Below are positions 1-9,457 of a stretch of DNA of 64,000 bases, piece after piece (within the stretch, counting starts at the first letter, position 1; each line of letters begins with the position of its first letter). Origin of the DNA: CAVYOD01 sp963770045 (GTDB lineage: Bacteria > Acidobacteriota > Aminicenantia > Aminicenantales > CAVYOD01); assembly GCA_963770045.1 (NCBI GenBank), contig CAVYOD010000007.1, positions 1-64,000 of the forward strand, written 5' to 3'. Position numbers and translations under genes: made by a program. Under the pieces are notes generated by a model that saw only the letters and a program-made list of their open reading frames with translations, ran no database searches and was not told the DNA's origin.

Positions 1-76
1 TTCGCCGCTGGCCTTCGTGACAAATATAAACATCATCAAGACCGCCAGCATCATACCCAATAATACTCTTTACCAT
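1..76 (-). CDS. 5' end of an exported protein (partial, frameshift likely)
   Basis: Only the start of a leftward gene lies in the window. A GAGGGGG Shine-Dalgarno sits about ten bases before ATG at 76. The frame from that ATG reads MVKSIIG and then loses hydrophobicity. The next frame reads MMLAVLMMFIFVTKASGE, a good signal peptide. Joining the two through a one-base shift gives a normal leader, so I infer an exported protein or lipoprotein with an indel near position 54. The mature protein is outside the window and its function cannot be called. Confidence 0.4.
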   Translation of the reverse strand, partial: MVKSIIGYDAGGLDDVYICHEGQRR

Positions 77-144
77 CTTATTTTTCCCCCTCTGAACGAT
101 TTTCCTCTATTGGCGGATTATGGCACTCCGTAGGCCCGCGAAGT

Positions 145-285
145 TTAAGATTGACTTAAGCACGTTAACGAACTTTTCACCCGCGAGACCAAACCACGGC
201 GCCGAGGCGTTCTCTCCAGGTAACACAGTCCCATCGCTGCAATGCCCAAGAGAAACATCGCCGGCGGCCAAAATTCAAGGTTCAT
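145..285 (-). CDS. Small possible membrane peptide, 46 aa
   Basis: A textbook AGGAGG lies about eight bases before ATG at 285. The product begins MNLEFWPPAMFLLGIAAMGL, one hydrophobic segment, and then turns into an arginine-rich tail. The N-terminus resembles the one-helix leader peptides found beside transporters such as KdpF, but the tail does not, so a frameshift after the helix is possible. No neighbour supports a transporter role. The strong ribosome site is the main evidence; the function is unknown. Confidence 0.35.
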   Translation of the reverse strand: MNLEFWPPAMFLLGIAAMGLCYLERTPRRRGLVSRVKSSLTCLSQS

Positions 286-483
286 TTCGCGGTCCTCCTA
301 AACTTTTAATAAGAGCTCGTTAAATAAGAACTCACGTTAGTGTAGCAAGATGGGTGCCAAATCTGCAAATGGCTATAACGTATTGAAACTAAAGAAGATT
401 TAAGGGATAGAGAAATTTGGCAGGTTGCATTTTTCAAGAAGCAGCGGAAGGCGGCGTTGAAAATTGCAAGGGGCGTTCGGGTT

Positions 484-1825
484 CTAAATCCCGTACTTTT
501 TCCGGCGCCGCCAGAGGGTAGCCTGATCGATGCCCGAGAATATCGGCTGCTTCCTGCAGTGATTTTGCCTTGGCCAGAACGCGTCGGATGTGTTGTTCTT
601 CGATCTTCTCCAGGGCGACGGGATCGCCCAGCTTGGGAGTGGAATCCCCGGCCAGCAAGTTCTCCGGCAGGCAATCCAGGCCGACACGGTCGGAGTGGCA
701 GATGATCGCGGCGCGCTCGATGACATTGCTCAATTCCCGAACATTCCCCGGCCAGTGATATTGCACGAGCGCCCGCAGCGCCTCGTCACGAAAGCCGGCG
801 AAGGAACGATGATTGATCCGGCCATAAAAGGCCAGTAATCGTTCGGCCAGGATCGGGACATCATCCGGTCTTTCTCGCAGGGGAGGGATCTCAACCTGAA
901 TGACGTTCAGACGATAAAAGAGGTCCTCTCGGAATCTTCCTTCCTTGACGGCTTTTTCCAAGTCCACGTTGGTAGCCGCGATGATGCGCACGTTGGCCTT
1001 GCGGGTGCTGGTATCGCCAACACGTTCGTATTCCTTGTCCTGGACAAAACGCAGGAGCTTCGGTTGAAGGGAGAGAGGCAGGTCGCTGACCTCGTCCAAG
1101 AAAAGTGTTCCCCCCTCACAGGCAGCGATCCGGCCGGGGTTGTCGCGAATAGCTCCGGTGAAGGCTCCCCTGACGTGGCCAAAAAGCTCGCTCTCCAGGA
1201 GTTCCGCAGAAATGCATGGACAGGACACAATGCTGATCGGATTCGCCGACCTGGGGCTCCAAGAATGCACGGCCCGAGCCAGAACGGTCTTCCCTGTGCC
1301 GCTTTCGCCGCGAAGAAGGATCGTCGCCTCGGAGGAGGCCACCTGGCGCGCCAGGTCAACCGCCCGCTGCATCGAGGCGCTCGTGCTTTTGAAATCGATC
1401 TCCGGATGGACCCGGCCCAGGTCTTCCTGCAGGGTCGCGATTCTTTGTTCCAGCGACCGCATCTCAAACACTTTGCGCACGGCCAGCTCTATCTGCGCCG
1501 GCGTAAAGGGCTTCGGAATATAGTCGGTCGCCCCGCGCCGCATGGCCTCGACGGCCGAGTCGACTGAAGCGTAGGCGGTGATCACGATGATTTTCAGCCA
1601 GGGCGTGGCCGCCAACAGAGCCGGGATCAGATCGAGCCCATCCTCCGTTCCCAGGCGCAAATCGACAAAGGCGAGTTCAAAAGACTTCCGCGAGGCTTCG
1701 GCCAGGGCGTCCTGGAAGTTGCTGACGGCGATGACTTTGTGCCCTTCGGTCTCCAAATAAACAGAGAGGGTCTTGCGGATATTGGCCTCATCATCCACGA
1801 CCAGGATGTTCAGGGCTCGGTTCAT
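484..1825 (-). CDS. NtrC-family sigma-54-dependent response regulator (one frameshift)
   Basis: Three domains read in order. The receiver (about residues 5-120) has the acidic pair in VVDDE, the phosphoacceptor Asp in AFVDLRLG and the Lys in IPKPF. The AAA+ sigma-54 domain (about 145-375) has Walker A GESGTGKT, the sigma-54 contact loop GAFTGA and Walker B GGTLFLDE. A C-terminal Fis-type helix-turn-helix completes it. The HTH is recovered only with a one-base shift near 530, where a run of three G on the coding strand replaces two; it then reads LGIDQATLWRRRKKYGI and stops at 484. Phosphorylation should license open-complex formation at sigma-54 promoters. It lies six bases downstream of the MFS gene, so the two are probably one transcript. 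The cognate kinase is not in view. AlgB/NtrX-like, but the exact subfamily cannot be set. Confidence 0.9.
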
Positions 1826-1831
1826 AGAGGT

Positions 1832-3055
1832 TCACCGATTCTGGCTCAGAAGCGCCGACTCGCGGAGCTTGAAACTCAGGAGGAAGCTAAGCAACACCAG
1901 AACGATGGCGGCCAGCATCGAAACGGTCATCGACCCCGTCGCCTTTGACTTGAAGCTGTCCATGGCAAAAATAAAGATGATCCCCGAAATCTGCCCGGCC
2001 AGAATGAGCAGCCCGTTTGACGTCCCTTCCGGGGCCGGGTAGGTCAGCTCTGCCCCGTATTGAAAGCCGATCGGGCCGGCGCTCAGCAATGAAAACCCGA
2101 AGACAAATCCCGACAGGAGCAGAAATCCATAATGAGCGGCAAAAGTCATTCCCAGAAGGCCAAACGCCGTCCCCAGCAGAGCCAGGATGATAAACGGCTT
2201 CCTCCGATGAACCTTATCCGAGATGAGCGGCAGGATGACCGCGCCGATGATCCCTCCGACGACCATGAGTCCGCCCAAGGTTCCGGCTTGGCTGACGGAG
2301 AAGCCTCTCGGCCTGATGATGTCTTCGATCCAGGTCGAGACAGCGTTAAAGACACCCAGGCCGACAAAGAAGATGACCAGGAGCCAGATAAAATCCTTCC
2401 GCCGCAAGATGTCTTTCAAGCCGTCAAACATCAGCGTTCGATCCTCATGGCCGGGCGGGCAGGGAGGAGTCGGAGGGCGCTCCCTGGCGAGCAGAAGAAA
2501 AGTGAGAGCGGCCACCGCAGAGGCTATTCCATAGAATATGAGCATCTGCCTGAGCCCGAATTTAAGAGTCAGGGCAGGAGTCAAGAACATGCCGGCAATG
2601 ATTCCCAGGTACATGGCCAGCGTCCCGAGCCCGGTAGCGGTCGCGCGTTCGGTTAGGGGAAACCATCGGGCGGCCACCTTGGTGAGAGAATTGAGCACAA
2701 AAGGCTGTCCGATCGCGACGCCGACCTGGGCCAAAAGAACGAGCGTGTAGTTCGCCGGGGCGAGGCCGCGGAGCAGACCGAAGATCCCGGTCAGCACGGC
2801 GCCGATTCCGACGGCGACCCGAAAGCCGTAGGTGTCTATGACCCAGGAAGCCGGAATGGCGACGAACACGTAGACGATCATAAAGCTCATTGACAGCAGC
2901 CCGATCAGGAGGTCGGACACGCCGTAGAACTGGGCGGCCTTGCTCGTGATCGGGGCGAATGTGATCCAGAGAAGTTGGGTCATGGCGACGATGAACATAA
3001 AGACCAGGAGCATGAGCCAACGAGACCGATAGACTCTGAAAGTTGTATCAGGCAT
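1832..3055 (-). CDS. Major facilitator superfamily transporter
   Basis: This 407-residue protein has about twelve hydrophobic segments split by a charged central loop (around residues 195-225, ERPPTPPCPPGHEDR), the usual two-bundle MFS plan. It starts with a basic cytoplasmic N-terminus, TFRVYRSRWLML, then the first helix. The sequence resembles the FLVCR/organic-anion branch (FAPITSKAAQFYGVS, then VIDTYGFR after helix 2). The substrate cannot be read from sequence. It is the first gene of a likely operon with the sigma-54 regulator six bases downstream. The reading frame is intact. Confidence 0.88.
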   Translation of the reverse strand: MPDTTFRVYRSRWLMLLVFMFIVAMTQLLWITFAPITSKAAQFYGVSDLLIGLLSMSFMIVYVFVAIPASWVIDTYGFRVAVGIGAVLTGIFGLLRGLAPANYTLVLLAQVGVAIGQPFVLNSLTKVAARWFPLTERATATGLGTLAMYLGIIAGMFLTPALTLKFGLRQMLIFYGIASAVAALTFLLLARERPPTPPCPPGHEDRTLMFDGLKDILRRKDFIWLLVIFFVGLGVFNAVSTWIEDIIRPRGFSVSQAGTLGGLMVVGGIIGAVILPLISDKVHRRKPFIILALLGTAFGLLGMTFAAHYGFLLLSGFVFGFSLLSAGPIGFQYGAELTYPAPEGTSNGLLILAGQISGIIFIFAMDSFKSKATGSMTVSMLAAIVLVLLSFLLSFKLRESALLSQNR

Positions 3056-3151
3056 GGAAGATGACCTCCTCCGGCTGCTCTATGAATCGCCTCTCGATTT
3101 GCCGTTCATTTTACATGAATGCGGGATCGAAGTCTAACAATCATCTATCAG

Positions 3152-3442
3152 GTCTTTCTCGTCTTCTCGTCGTCTTGTCTCTCTCGTCAAAGACCAATAC
3201 AAACGCAATATCTAATGCGACATCTCCGTTCAGGGTTGTGCCGGAGGCCACCCTTGGGACCCCGTAGCGGAGGGGGGCCCGTCGGCTTGCCCGACGGGGG
3301 AACCGACGGGACTGGTTCCTCGGGGTCCGGGGGCCAGAGGGTGGCCTCCGGCACAACCCTGACCATCTCAAGTTACTTATCGCGTTTGCATTAGTTAATG
3401 ACCTTTCCCCTTGACGAGATCGACGAGATGGACGAGAAAGAC
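3152..3442. repeat. Large palindromic element filling the intergenic space
   Basis: Two perfect 24-base arms (3231-3254 and 3338-3361) are exact reverse complements. Inside them, gggacccc pairs with cggggtcc and CCCGTCGG pairs with CCGACGGG. Outside them, an imperfect outer pair (3152-3190 and 3411-3442) is built of repeated ctcgtc / gacgag units. The whole stretch can fold as one long cruciform with nested stems. No reading frame fits. A MITE-like or REP-like element is most likely. It abuts the stop of the next gene at 3445, so a transcript from that gene would run into it. Confidence 0.7.
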
Positions 3443-3444
3443 GA

Positions 3445-4044
3445 TTATTGGAGGATGACGGCGACACTCCCGACGAGCTCCGGGTTTTTCCTGTCATGGA
3501 CTTTTAGGACGAGCTGGTCCCCTTTCTTGAAGCCGGGATTCTTGAAGTAGAATTTGGTTCTGAATCCTATCTGGTTGGCCATGGAACCCTCATCAACCGG
3601 CAGAGCGCTTCTGGTTCCCAGCACGGGAAAGAAGTCCGAATCCGTCGGAAAGTTATAGAATTTCATCTTTGAAAAAATGAGCGCTTCTTTTCCCAGACGC
3701 CGATAAGTGTTCATGTCATTCATCTCGCCTTTGTACTTCTCCCGAAGCTCCTTGAGAGAAGGCATCTTGTATTCCTGTCCGTTGTAGACCATGGTGACGT
3801 CGTCCCTGTGGACCGAGAGACTCTGATTAGCCCTAGCCACCATGTACGCCATGAACATGACATAGGGGCTGTCCAGCTTGCGGACAGCCAGGCCGGCATC
3901 GGCGGCCATGATAATATCACCTTCGTCGTTATAAAAGACGCTCTGACCCAGGTCGATCGTCTGCGGATAGGCTGTCGCCAAAACAAAAAAACACAGAAGC
4001 CCCAACCTCAGTGCCTTGATCAAGCTTTCCTTTTTGTCCATCAT
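3445..4044 (-). CDS. Exported protein of unknown function, 199 aa
   Basis: A signal peptide (charged MMDKKESLIKALR, then LGLLCFFVLATAYPQ) is followed by a soluble domain of about 175 residues. I do not recognise the family. It is rich in aromatic residues and the last third (FYFKNPGFKKGDQLVLKVHDR) looks like a beta-rich domain. The frame is intact and a leader gap with an AGAGG site precedes the ATG. It is divergent from the AsmA-like gene and its 3' end meets the palindromic element. A periplasmic or secreted location is inferred from the leader only. Confidence 0.7.
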   Translation of the reverse strand: MMDKKESLIKALRLGLLCFFVLATAYPQTIDLGQSVFYNDEGDIIMAADAGLAVRKLDSPYVMFMAYMVARANQSLSVHRDDVTMVYNGQEYKMPSLKELREKYKGEMNDMNTYRRLGKEALIFSKMKFYNFPTDSDFFPVLGTRSALPVDEGSMANQIGFRTKFYFKNPGFKKGDQLVLKVHDRKNPELVGSVAVILQ

Positions 4045-4273
4045 GCTTTTTCTCCTCTCTAATTAAATTTTAACACAGACGTTGGATTTGCCAAAAAAAA
4101 GAAGCCAAAAAGCATGAGCCAAGTTCGAGAACGCTCGCCTTTTCTTTTCTGAGCAGGCGGCTATTGACTTCTTTTTCCCCAGGATTCTATACTTCAAGAG
4201 GGCGGGTAGATTCTCACCAGAGCCAAGAGTGAAGAAGATTTCTCCCCTTCCCAAAGAGGAATCCGGGATCCGC

Positions 4274-7200
4274 ATGAAAAAAAGATTGAGGAAGATCGCT
4301 GTCATCGGCGGGGCGATAGCCGGCCTTCTCATCCTGGTTGCGATCGTCGGTTTTTTGTTTTTTTACTACGACAAACCGCTGACCAAAAACCTTGTCCAAA
4401 AATACATCAACAGCCAGACGGGGGTTAAGGTTGAAATCGGCAGACTGGACTACAGGTTGTTCCCGGCGCGCGTTCGCGCCTCTTCGGTGCGGGTTTCTCA
4501 AAAAGATCAAAGCGGACAAATTGACGTTTTTATAAAAGAGCTCAGTGCCAGGGGACAATTGAAAAGACTGCTCAAAAACGCAAAGCCCGTCTTTGAATCG
4601 ATCGAAATTGAAGGCGCGAGCTTAGAGATCAATCGAACATCTCCCGGCAAAACTGATCTGGATGTGATCATCTCGGGGTTGGCCGGAGCTCTCGCCTACA
4701 CGAAAACTCTCACCCTGAAGAATGCTTCTCTGAAACTCACTCTCCCAGACGCGCAGCTCGCCCTCCGTGAGGCAGAGCTCACTCTGTCCGAATCTCATCG
4801 GCCGGCCGCCTATGAGTTTTCCCTGGGCTGCAAAAGTGTCGCCCTGACAAGGGGCGCCGGGGACTTCCAATTTGAGACTGGATTGACCTCTGCGGGCACA
4901 TTGTCCCTTTCAGGCAGGGTTTCGGCGTCCGCGGATGTCAAGCTTGACAGTATTCGTTTTGCCACACCCTGGATCAAGAATGTTCCCAGTACGCTTGCCT
5001 TCAAGTTGGACGCGGAATTCAAAGCGAGGGAGTGGACGGTCTCTGTGCCGGACTGGAAGATGGATGTCCCGAATTTGATCGATGCCTCCGGGGCCTTGAA
5101 GGTCAATCTCGGCCGAAATCTGGCTCTGTCTGTCCGCTCCAGGTTCGAGCTCAAAGATCTGGAGAAGGCCCTCGTTTATCTACGTCCCTTCTGGCCCAAA
5201 AAATTCGGCAGCTTTGAGCTGACCGGAAAGGCCAGTGCCGAGGCGAGCTATGAATACTCGAATCGCCCGGACAAGAAAGAAGATCATCTCAAATCCATGG
5301 CGCAGGTTCGAACGGGCGCGCCTGAAGTACGCGTCGCCGGAGGGGTCCCTCGAGACTGTGATCTCGGGAAGATTGGAGCTGAACGGTCCGCTCACCGACC
5401 CCCGGATCGCCGGAGAGATCCTTGCCTCGGACGGAACCCTGACCTCCAAGAAATTGACCATCCATGATATTGGTTTCCGGCTCCCAATTGACGCCGGACG
5501 CAAGCTGGCGAAATCTGATGGCTTCAAGGCCACGATCGGTTCGCTCGACGCCCCGTCCGAAAAGAAATCCGTTTCACTCAAAGACATTGTGTTGAGAGGA
5601 TCGGCAAGCCTTGACATCCCAACTCAGGCCCTGCGCCTCGATATTCTCGAAGCTCGGACTTCAACGCTTTCGCCTCTCCTGTGCTCCGTCAAAATCGCCC
5701 TTGGCCCCGGTGATAAAAAACTTCTGAAGCTCACCTGCACGAAGGTGAAAATTCCGGTTCTCCGAGCATTCTTCTCCGCCCAACTGCCCAAAGAACTCGA
5801 AGGCTGGGGGGCCGATTCCGATTGTGACTTTGAAGTCGAGGTCCAAGACTCCCCTCAAATAAAATCCGCTTGGGATTTCTCGGCCGGCCTCAATCTCAGC
5901 CAAGGGAAATTCCAGAACCCCGCTTCGACCATCGCCGGGGAAGCTTTGCAGGCGGTCATTGCTCTCAAGGGCAGGTATGACCCGGGTCAAAAAAACGTCT
6001 TCCTTCGCGGGGATTTCTCTATCCCTCGGGGAGAGACCCTGTGGAAAGATTTTTATGTCGATTGGAGCAAATATCCGGTCACGGCCGGATTTTCCGGCAC
6101 CTATGGAATCTTCTCGGGCCGCCTGGACGACGTTTCGCTCGATATCTCGGTCACCAATCTCGGAGAAATCCATGCTCAGGGCGTGGCCGGGACTCAAATG
6201 CCGCTGTCCGCGGCACTGAGGACAAGAGCCCGAATCAGCCTGGGCTCGCTCTTTGCCCTCCTCATCAAGGGTCAGACGTCCAATCAGAGCCAGGTCGAAA
6301 TGGGGGGAGAACTGAGGGCCGATTTTAAGGTTGAAAAAAAAGGAGAGTCGTTTTCGGCCAGCGGGACTCTGGGGATCAAGGGCGGAGCGATTGGGAACGG
6401 GGCATCCGGCCTTGTGATCAAGGAGATCGAGGCCGCTATACCGTTTTGTCTTGCGGAAAGGAAAGACGATGGCAGGTCGGGAGTCCCCCCATTTCTCGAG
6501 CGCGGATATTTTCGGGCCGGGGAATTCGAAACCCCGTTATTCAAAATCAATCCTCTGGAACTCATTATCCAAGGCGAAGAGAATGCATTCCGGGTTGACC
6601 CCTTCTCCTTTAAATTCCTGGGAGGTGTCGTTGAGATCGGGAAAACATCTCTGGCTTTCGAACCCCGACGTCTGAGCTTCAAGGGAGACTCTTCTCTCCG
6701 GCTGAGAGAGATCGACATATCCCAACTTCCTCTGCAGAGCGAAGAACTCCATCTCCAGGGACGGGCCCGGGCGGAGCTCTCCCGAATCGAGATCGATCCT
6801 CAGAGCCTTGTCGCTCAAGGGGAGGGATCAATCGATATTTTCGGAGGCCGGGTGAGCATCCGGAATATTTCGGTGACCCAGCCTTTCTCCCCGGAGAGGA
6901 CTTACGCCGGCGATCTCGACCTGAAGGATATCGACCTGGAGAAACTCACCAGTTCCGTGCCGTTTGGGAAAGTCACCGGCATCCTCGATGGAGAAATCAG
7001 TGGTCTGAAGATCTCCTACGGACAGCCCGAGAGCTTTGAATTGGGGCTGGAGTCGGTAAAAAAGCGGGGAGTGTCCCAAAAATTCAGCCTGAAGGCCGTC
7101 AACAGCATGTCCATATTGAGCTCGGGTGAAAAAGCCGGAGTGCCATCGTCCACCTGGTGGCTGCGCTTCGTGTCGAGTTTCGGGTACAGCAGAATCGGCA

Positions 7201-7391
7201 TCCGGAGCACCCTGAAGAATGATATGTTTACACTCCGCGGCACGATCGTCGAGAAAGGCGTTCAATATCTGGTCAGAAGATCGCGGTTTTTCGGGATCGA
7301 TGTCATCAACAGGCAGCCGGAGAAGGGAATCAGCTTCAGGGATATGATCGAGCGCCTCAAAAAAGTGGGCACGCAGGCGACATCGAAATGA
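4274..7391 (+). CDS. AsmA/YdbH-like inter-membrane protein (one frameshift)
   Basis: A single N-terminal transmembrane anchor (IAVIGGAIAGLLILVAIVGFLFFYY) is followed by roughly 1,000 residues of repetitive beta-strand sequence. This is the AsmA/TamB/YdbH architecture: an anchored periplasmic beta-groove thought to carry phospholipids to the outer membrane. The opening VQKYINSQTGVKVEIGRLDYRLFPARV is typical AsmA. Two frames must be joined near 5305 (the first ends after KSMAQV, the second continues FERARLKYASPEG). I chose ATG at 4274 with an AGAGGA upstream over the GTG at 4229. The C-terminal third (AGDLDLKDIDLEKLTS onward) fits the YdbH end, and the next gene is DUF1318, the YdbL family, which supports YdbH rather than AsmA itself. 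Confidence 0.8.
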
Positions 7392-7447
7392 GAATTCTCG
7401 GATAATTTGCTATAATGAAATCAAAATATGTTCAAAGGGGCACGAAG

Positions 7448-8047
7448 ATGAAGATGAATATGGAGCAAAGACGCTTGACTGTCACGGTCGGCCTCCTCGT
7501 GGTCTTTTTTTCCTGCATCACGGTGAACATCTATTTCCCGGAAGCGACGGTTAAAAAGACGGCCGAGGAGATCGTCGATGAAGTCAGGAAAAACGCCGAA
7601 AAGGACAAAGACAAAAAAGAAAAACAAGCCGCTGTCCTGCCCTCCTCTCGGGGAGAAACATTCTCTTTTGTCCCGTCGGCTTATGCTCAGCAGGAGACAA
7701 CGGTCTCATCGCCAAAAATCAGAGCCTTGAAGGATTCTCTTCGCCAGAGGTTCCCCCAACTGAGGCCTTTTTTCGAGAAGGGCAATATCGGAGAAGCCAA
7801 TAACGGGCTTGTCCAGGTCCGGGATGAAGGCTCTCTGGGACTCAAGGATAAGGCGGCGCTACGGGCATTGGTCAAGGACGAAAACGGAGACCGGGATAGC
7901 CTCTATGCCGAAGTGGCCAAAGCCCTCAACATCGACTCAAGCCAGGTCCCGCGCATCAGGAAAATATTCGCCGAGACTTGGATCAAGAATGCGCAACCGG
8001 GATGGTGGATCCAAAAAGAGGACGGCGCCTGGATAAAAAAACAGTAG
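7448..8047 (+). CDS. YdbL-like DUF1318 lipoprotein
   Basis: The leader LTVTVGLLVVFFSCITVNIYFPEATVKK ends in a cysteine suited to lipidation, followed by the signature opening of DUF1318 proteins (C-x-TVNIYFPE). A lysine- and aspartate-rich linker (about residues 45-65) follows, then a globular DUF1318 domain with the repeated pattern NNGLVQVRDEGSLGLKDKAALRALVKDEN. In Escherichia coli YdbH, YnbE and YdbL are encoded together and act in envelope lipid transport; here the AsmA/YdbH-like gene lies immediately upstream. I saw no separate YnbE. The start at 7448 is favoured by AAGGGG just upstream over the ATG at 7415. Frame intact. Confidence 0.82.
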   Translation: MKMNMEQRRLTVTVGLLVVFFSCITVNIYFPEATVKKTAEEIVDEVRKNAEKDKDKKEKQAAVLPSSRGETFSFVPSAYAQQETTVSSPKIRALKDSLRQRFPQLRPFFEKGNIGEANNGLVQVRDEGSLGLKDKAALRALVKDENGDRDSLYAEVAKALNIDSSQVPRIRKIFAETWIKNAQPGWWIQKEDGAWIKKQ

Positions 8048-8073
8048 GAAGATAATTCGGGAGATTTTCTGAA

Positions 8074-9195
8074 TCACCGGGGGCGCCGGCTTTTGACGCC
8101 CTCGATCACACCCTCCACCAACGTAAAAACCGAGTTCAACCCGATTTTCTCCGTGTCCCTCGCCGCCGGATAGGAAGCCACCCCGAAGGCGGCCGCCTTT
8201 GGAAATCCGAACATGGTTTTGAGTGCCGCGGCGAGCTCCTTGGCGGTCGGCCCTTTGGGCACAGGCAGGCCGGCTCCGGGGATGTCGGAGGGCTCGAGAA
8301 CGTCCATATCGACGTGGATGTAGATGAGATCCGTCAACCCGGAGAGTCTCTCCATCTGCCTCGTGATCATAGGAGAAAGAGTCTTGATGTCTTCGACTGT
8401 GATGTGTTCGACCTGGCTCCTGTCAATGAGCTCTTGTTCCAAGGGATCGGTGTCCCTGACCGCGACCATGGTCACATAGCCTGTCGGAAGAGCGGGGTCG
8501 AGGCCGCAGGTTTTCCTGAGTCTTTCCAGACAAAGGCCGCAGCCGATGGCCACGGGCATACCCCCGAGCATGCCGCTCAGAGTTGTCTCAGGAGTGTTGA
8601 AATCGCCGTGGGCGTCGATCCAGACAAGCCCGACTCTGAGCGGTCTTGGGACGGCGCCCGCATGCTGGACTCCGGCCAGCATCCCCAGCAGACCGTTGCA
8701 GTTCTGAAGGAGCCCGAGCGGGAAAATCCCCCTCCTGATCTGCTCCGAGACCGCATCGGCCAGGTGTTTTGACGCGAGGCCGAAGCGATGCTGGGTTCCA
8801 TATTGTTTGTCCTCTTCAGGTGTCAGCCTGGCTGTGAAAGACTCTGCGACTTTGCAGCCGAGGCGTTCCAAAACCTTCGGAAGACCTCCCGTTTCGATCG
8901 CGTTGGCCGATTCCTGGATCTCAGGGAGGCCCCATTGGCCGGTATAAGCCAATTTATCGATCCCCACTTCGAAAGGCTTTGCCTGTGCTGTTTCGCCCGG
9001 TCCTGAAGTGACCCCGGCATACTTTTTCATCTTAGATTTCTCTCCAGCCAAAAAACTTGCGGAAACGAGAACAAGCAGAACCGAAAAGAGAGCAAGAGCC
9101 GGCTGCCTGCCATCGGCGCCGTCGATGTCGATGTCCGCACTGCATAACTTGGATATAAATGGCGATGAATTCCGACGGGTCCTGCTTCGGTTCAC
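8074..9195 (-). CDS. Arginase/agmatinase-fold protein, possibly exported
   Basis: Ureohydrolase-fold motifs are present: DAHGDFNTPET and HVDMDVLEP carry the Asp/His ligands of the two-manganese centre. The first metal motif, normally GGDH or GGNC, reads LLQNCNGLLGML, so the usual Gly-Gly is lost while the Asn-Cys of the cysteine-type subfamily is kept. It probably hydrolyses a guanidino or formimidoyl substrate, but the substrate is not readable. The frame begins with a poor N-terminus before a hydrophobic run (ALALFSVLLVLVSASFLAG). The alternative ATG at 9030 (MKKYAGVTSG) gives a cytoplasmic protein. Export is therefore uncertain. It converges with the DUF1318 gene, 26 bases apart. Confidence 0.78.
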   Translation of the reverse strand: MNRSRTRRNSSPFISKLCSADIDIDGADGRQPALALFSVLLVLVSASFLAGEKSKMKKYAGVTSGPGETAQAKPFEVGIDKLAYTGQWGLPEIQESANAIETGGLPKVLERLGCKVAESFTARLTPEEDKQYGTQHRFGLASKHLADAVSEQIRRGIFPLGLLQNCNGLLGMLAGVQHAGAVPRPLRVGLVWIDAHGDFNTPETTLSGMLGGMPVAIGCGLCLERLRKTCGLDPALPTGYVTMVAVRDTDPLEQELIDRSQVEHITVEDIKTLSPMITRQMERLSGLTDLIYIHVDMDVLEPSDIPGAGLPVPKGPTAKELAAALKTMFGFPKAAAFGVASYPAARDTEKIGLNSVFTLVEGVIEGVKSRRPR

Positions 9196-9457
9196 CGCCC
9201 CTCATGGACGATCTTGATACCGGATAGTCCCCCAATCTCACCCAGCGGGATTCATTCAATCAAGAACGATAATCCATCGGCAACGGGGTAGTCTAGTCAT
9301 CCGCTCTGAGCGAGGCTCGACAGTGATCAGAATCGGTTGTTTAGTGCTGACCAGACGTGCTAAGATTCGGCTTGGGGAGGCCACAAAGATTTTAACGACG
9401 TGTCGAAAATCCGCGAACTCGGTGTGGCTCTCGATTTCTAAAAGGAGGAGCTAGTCT

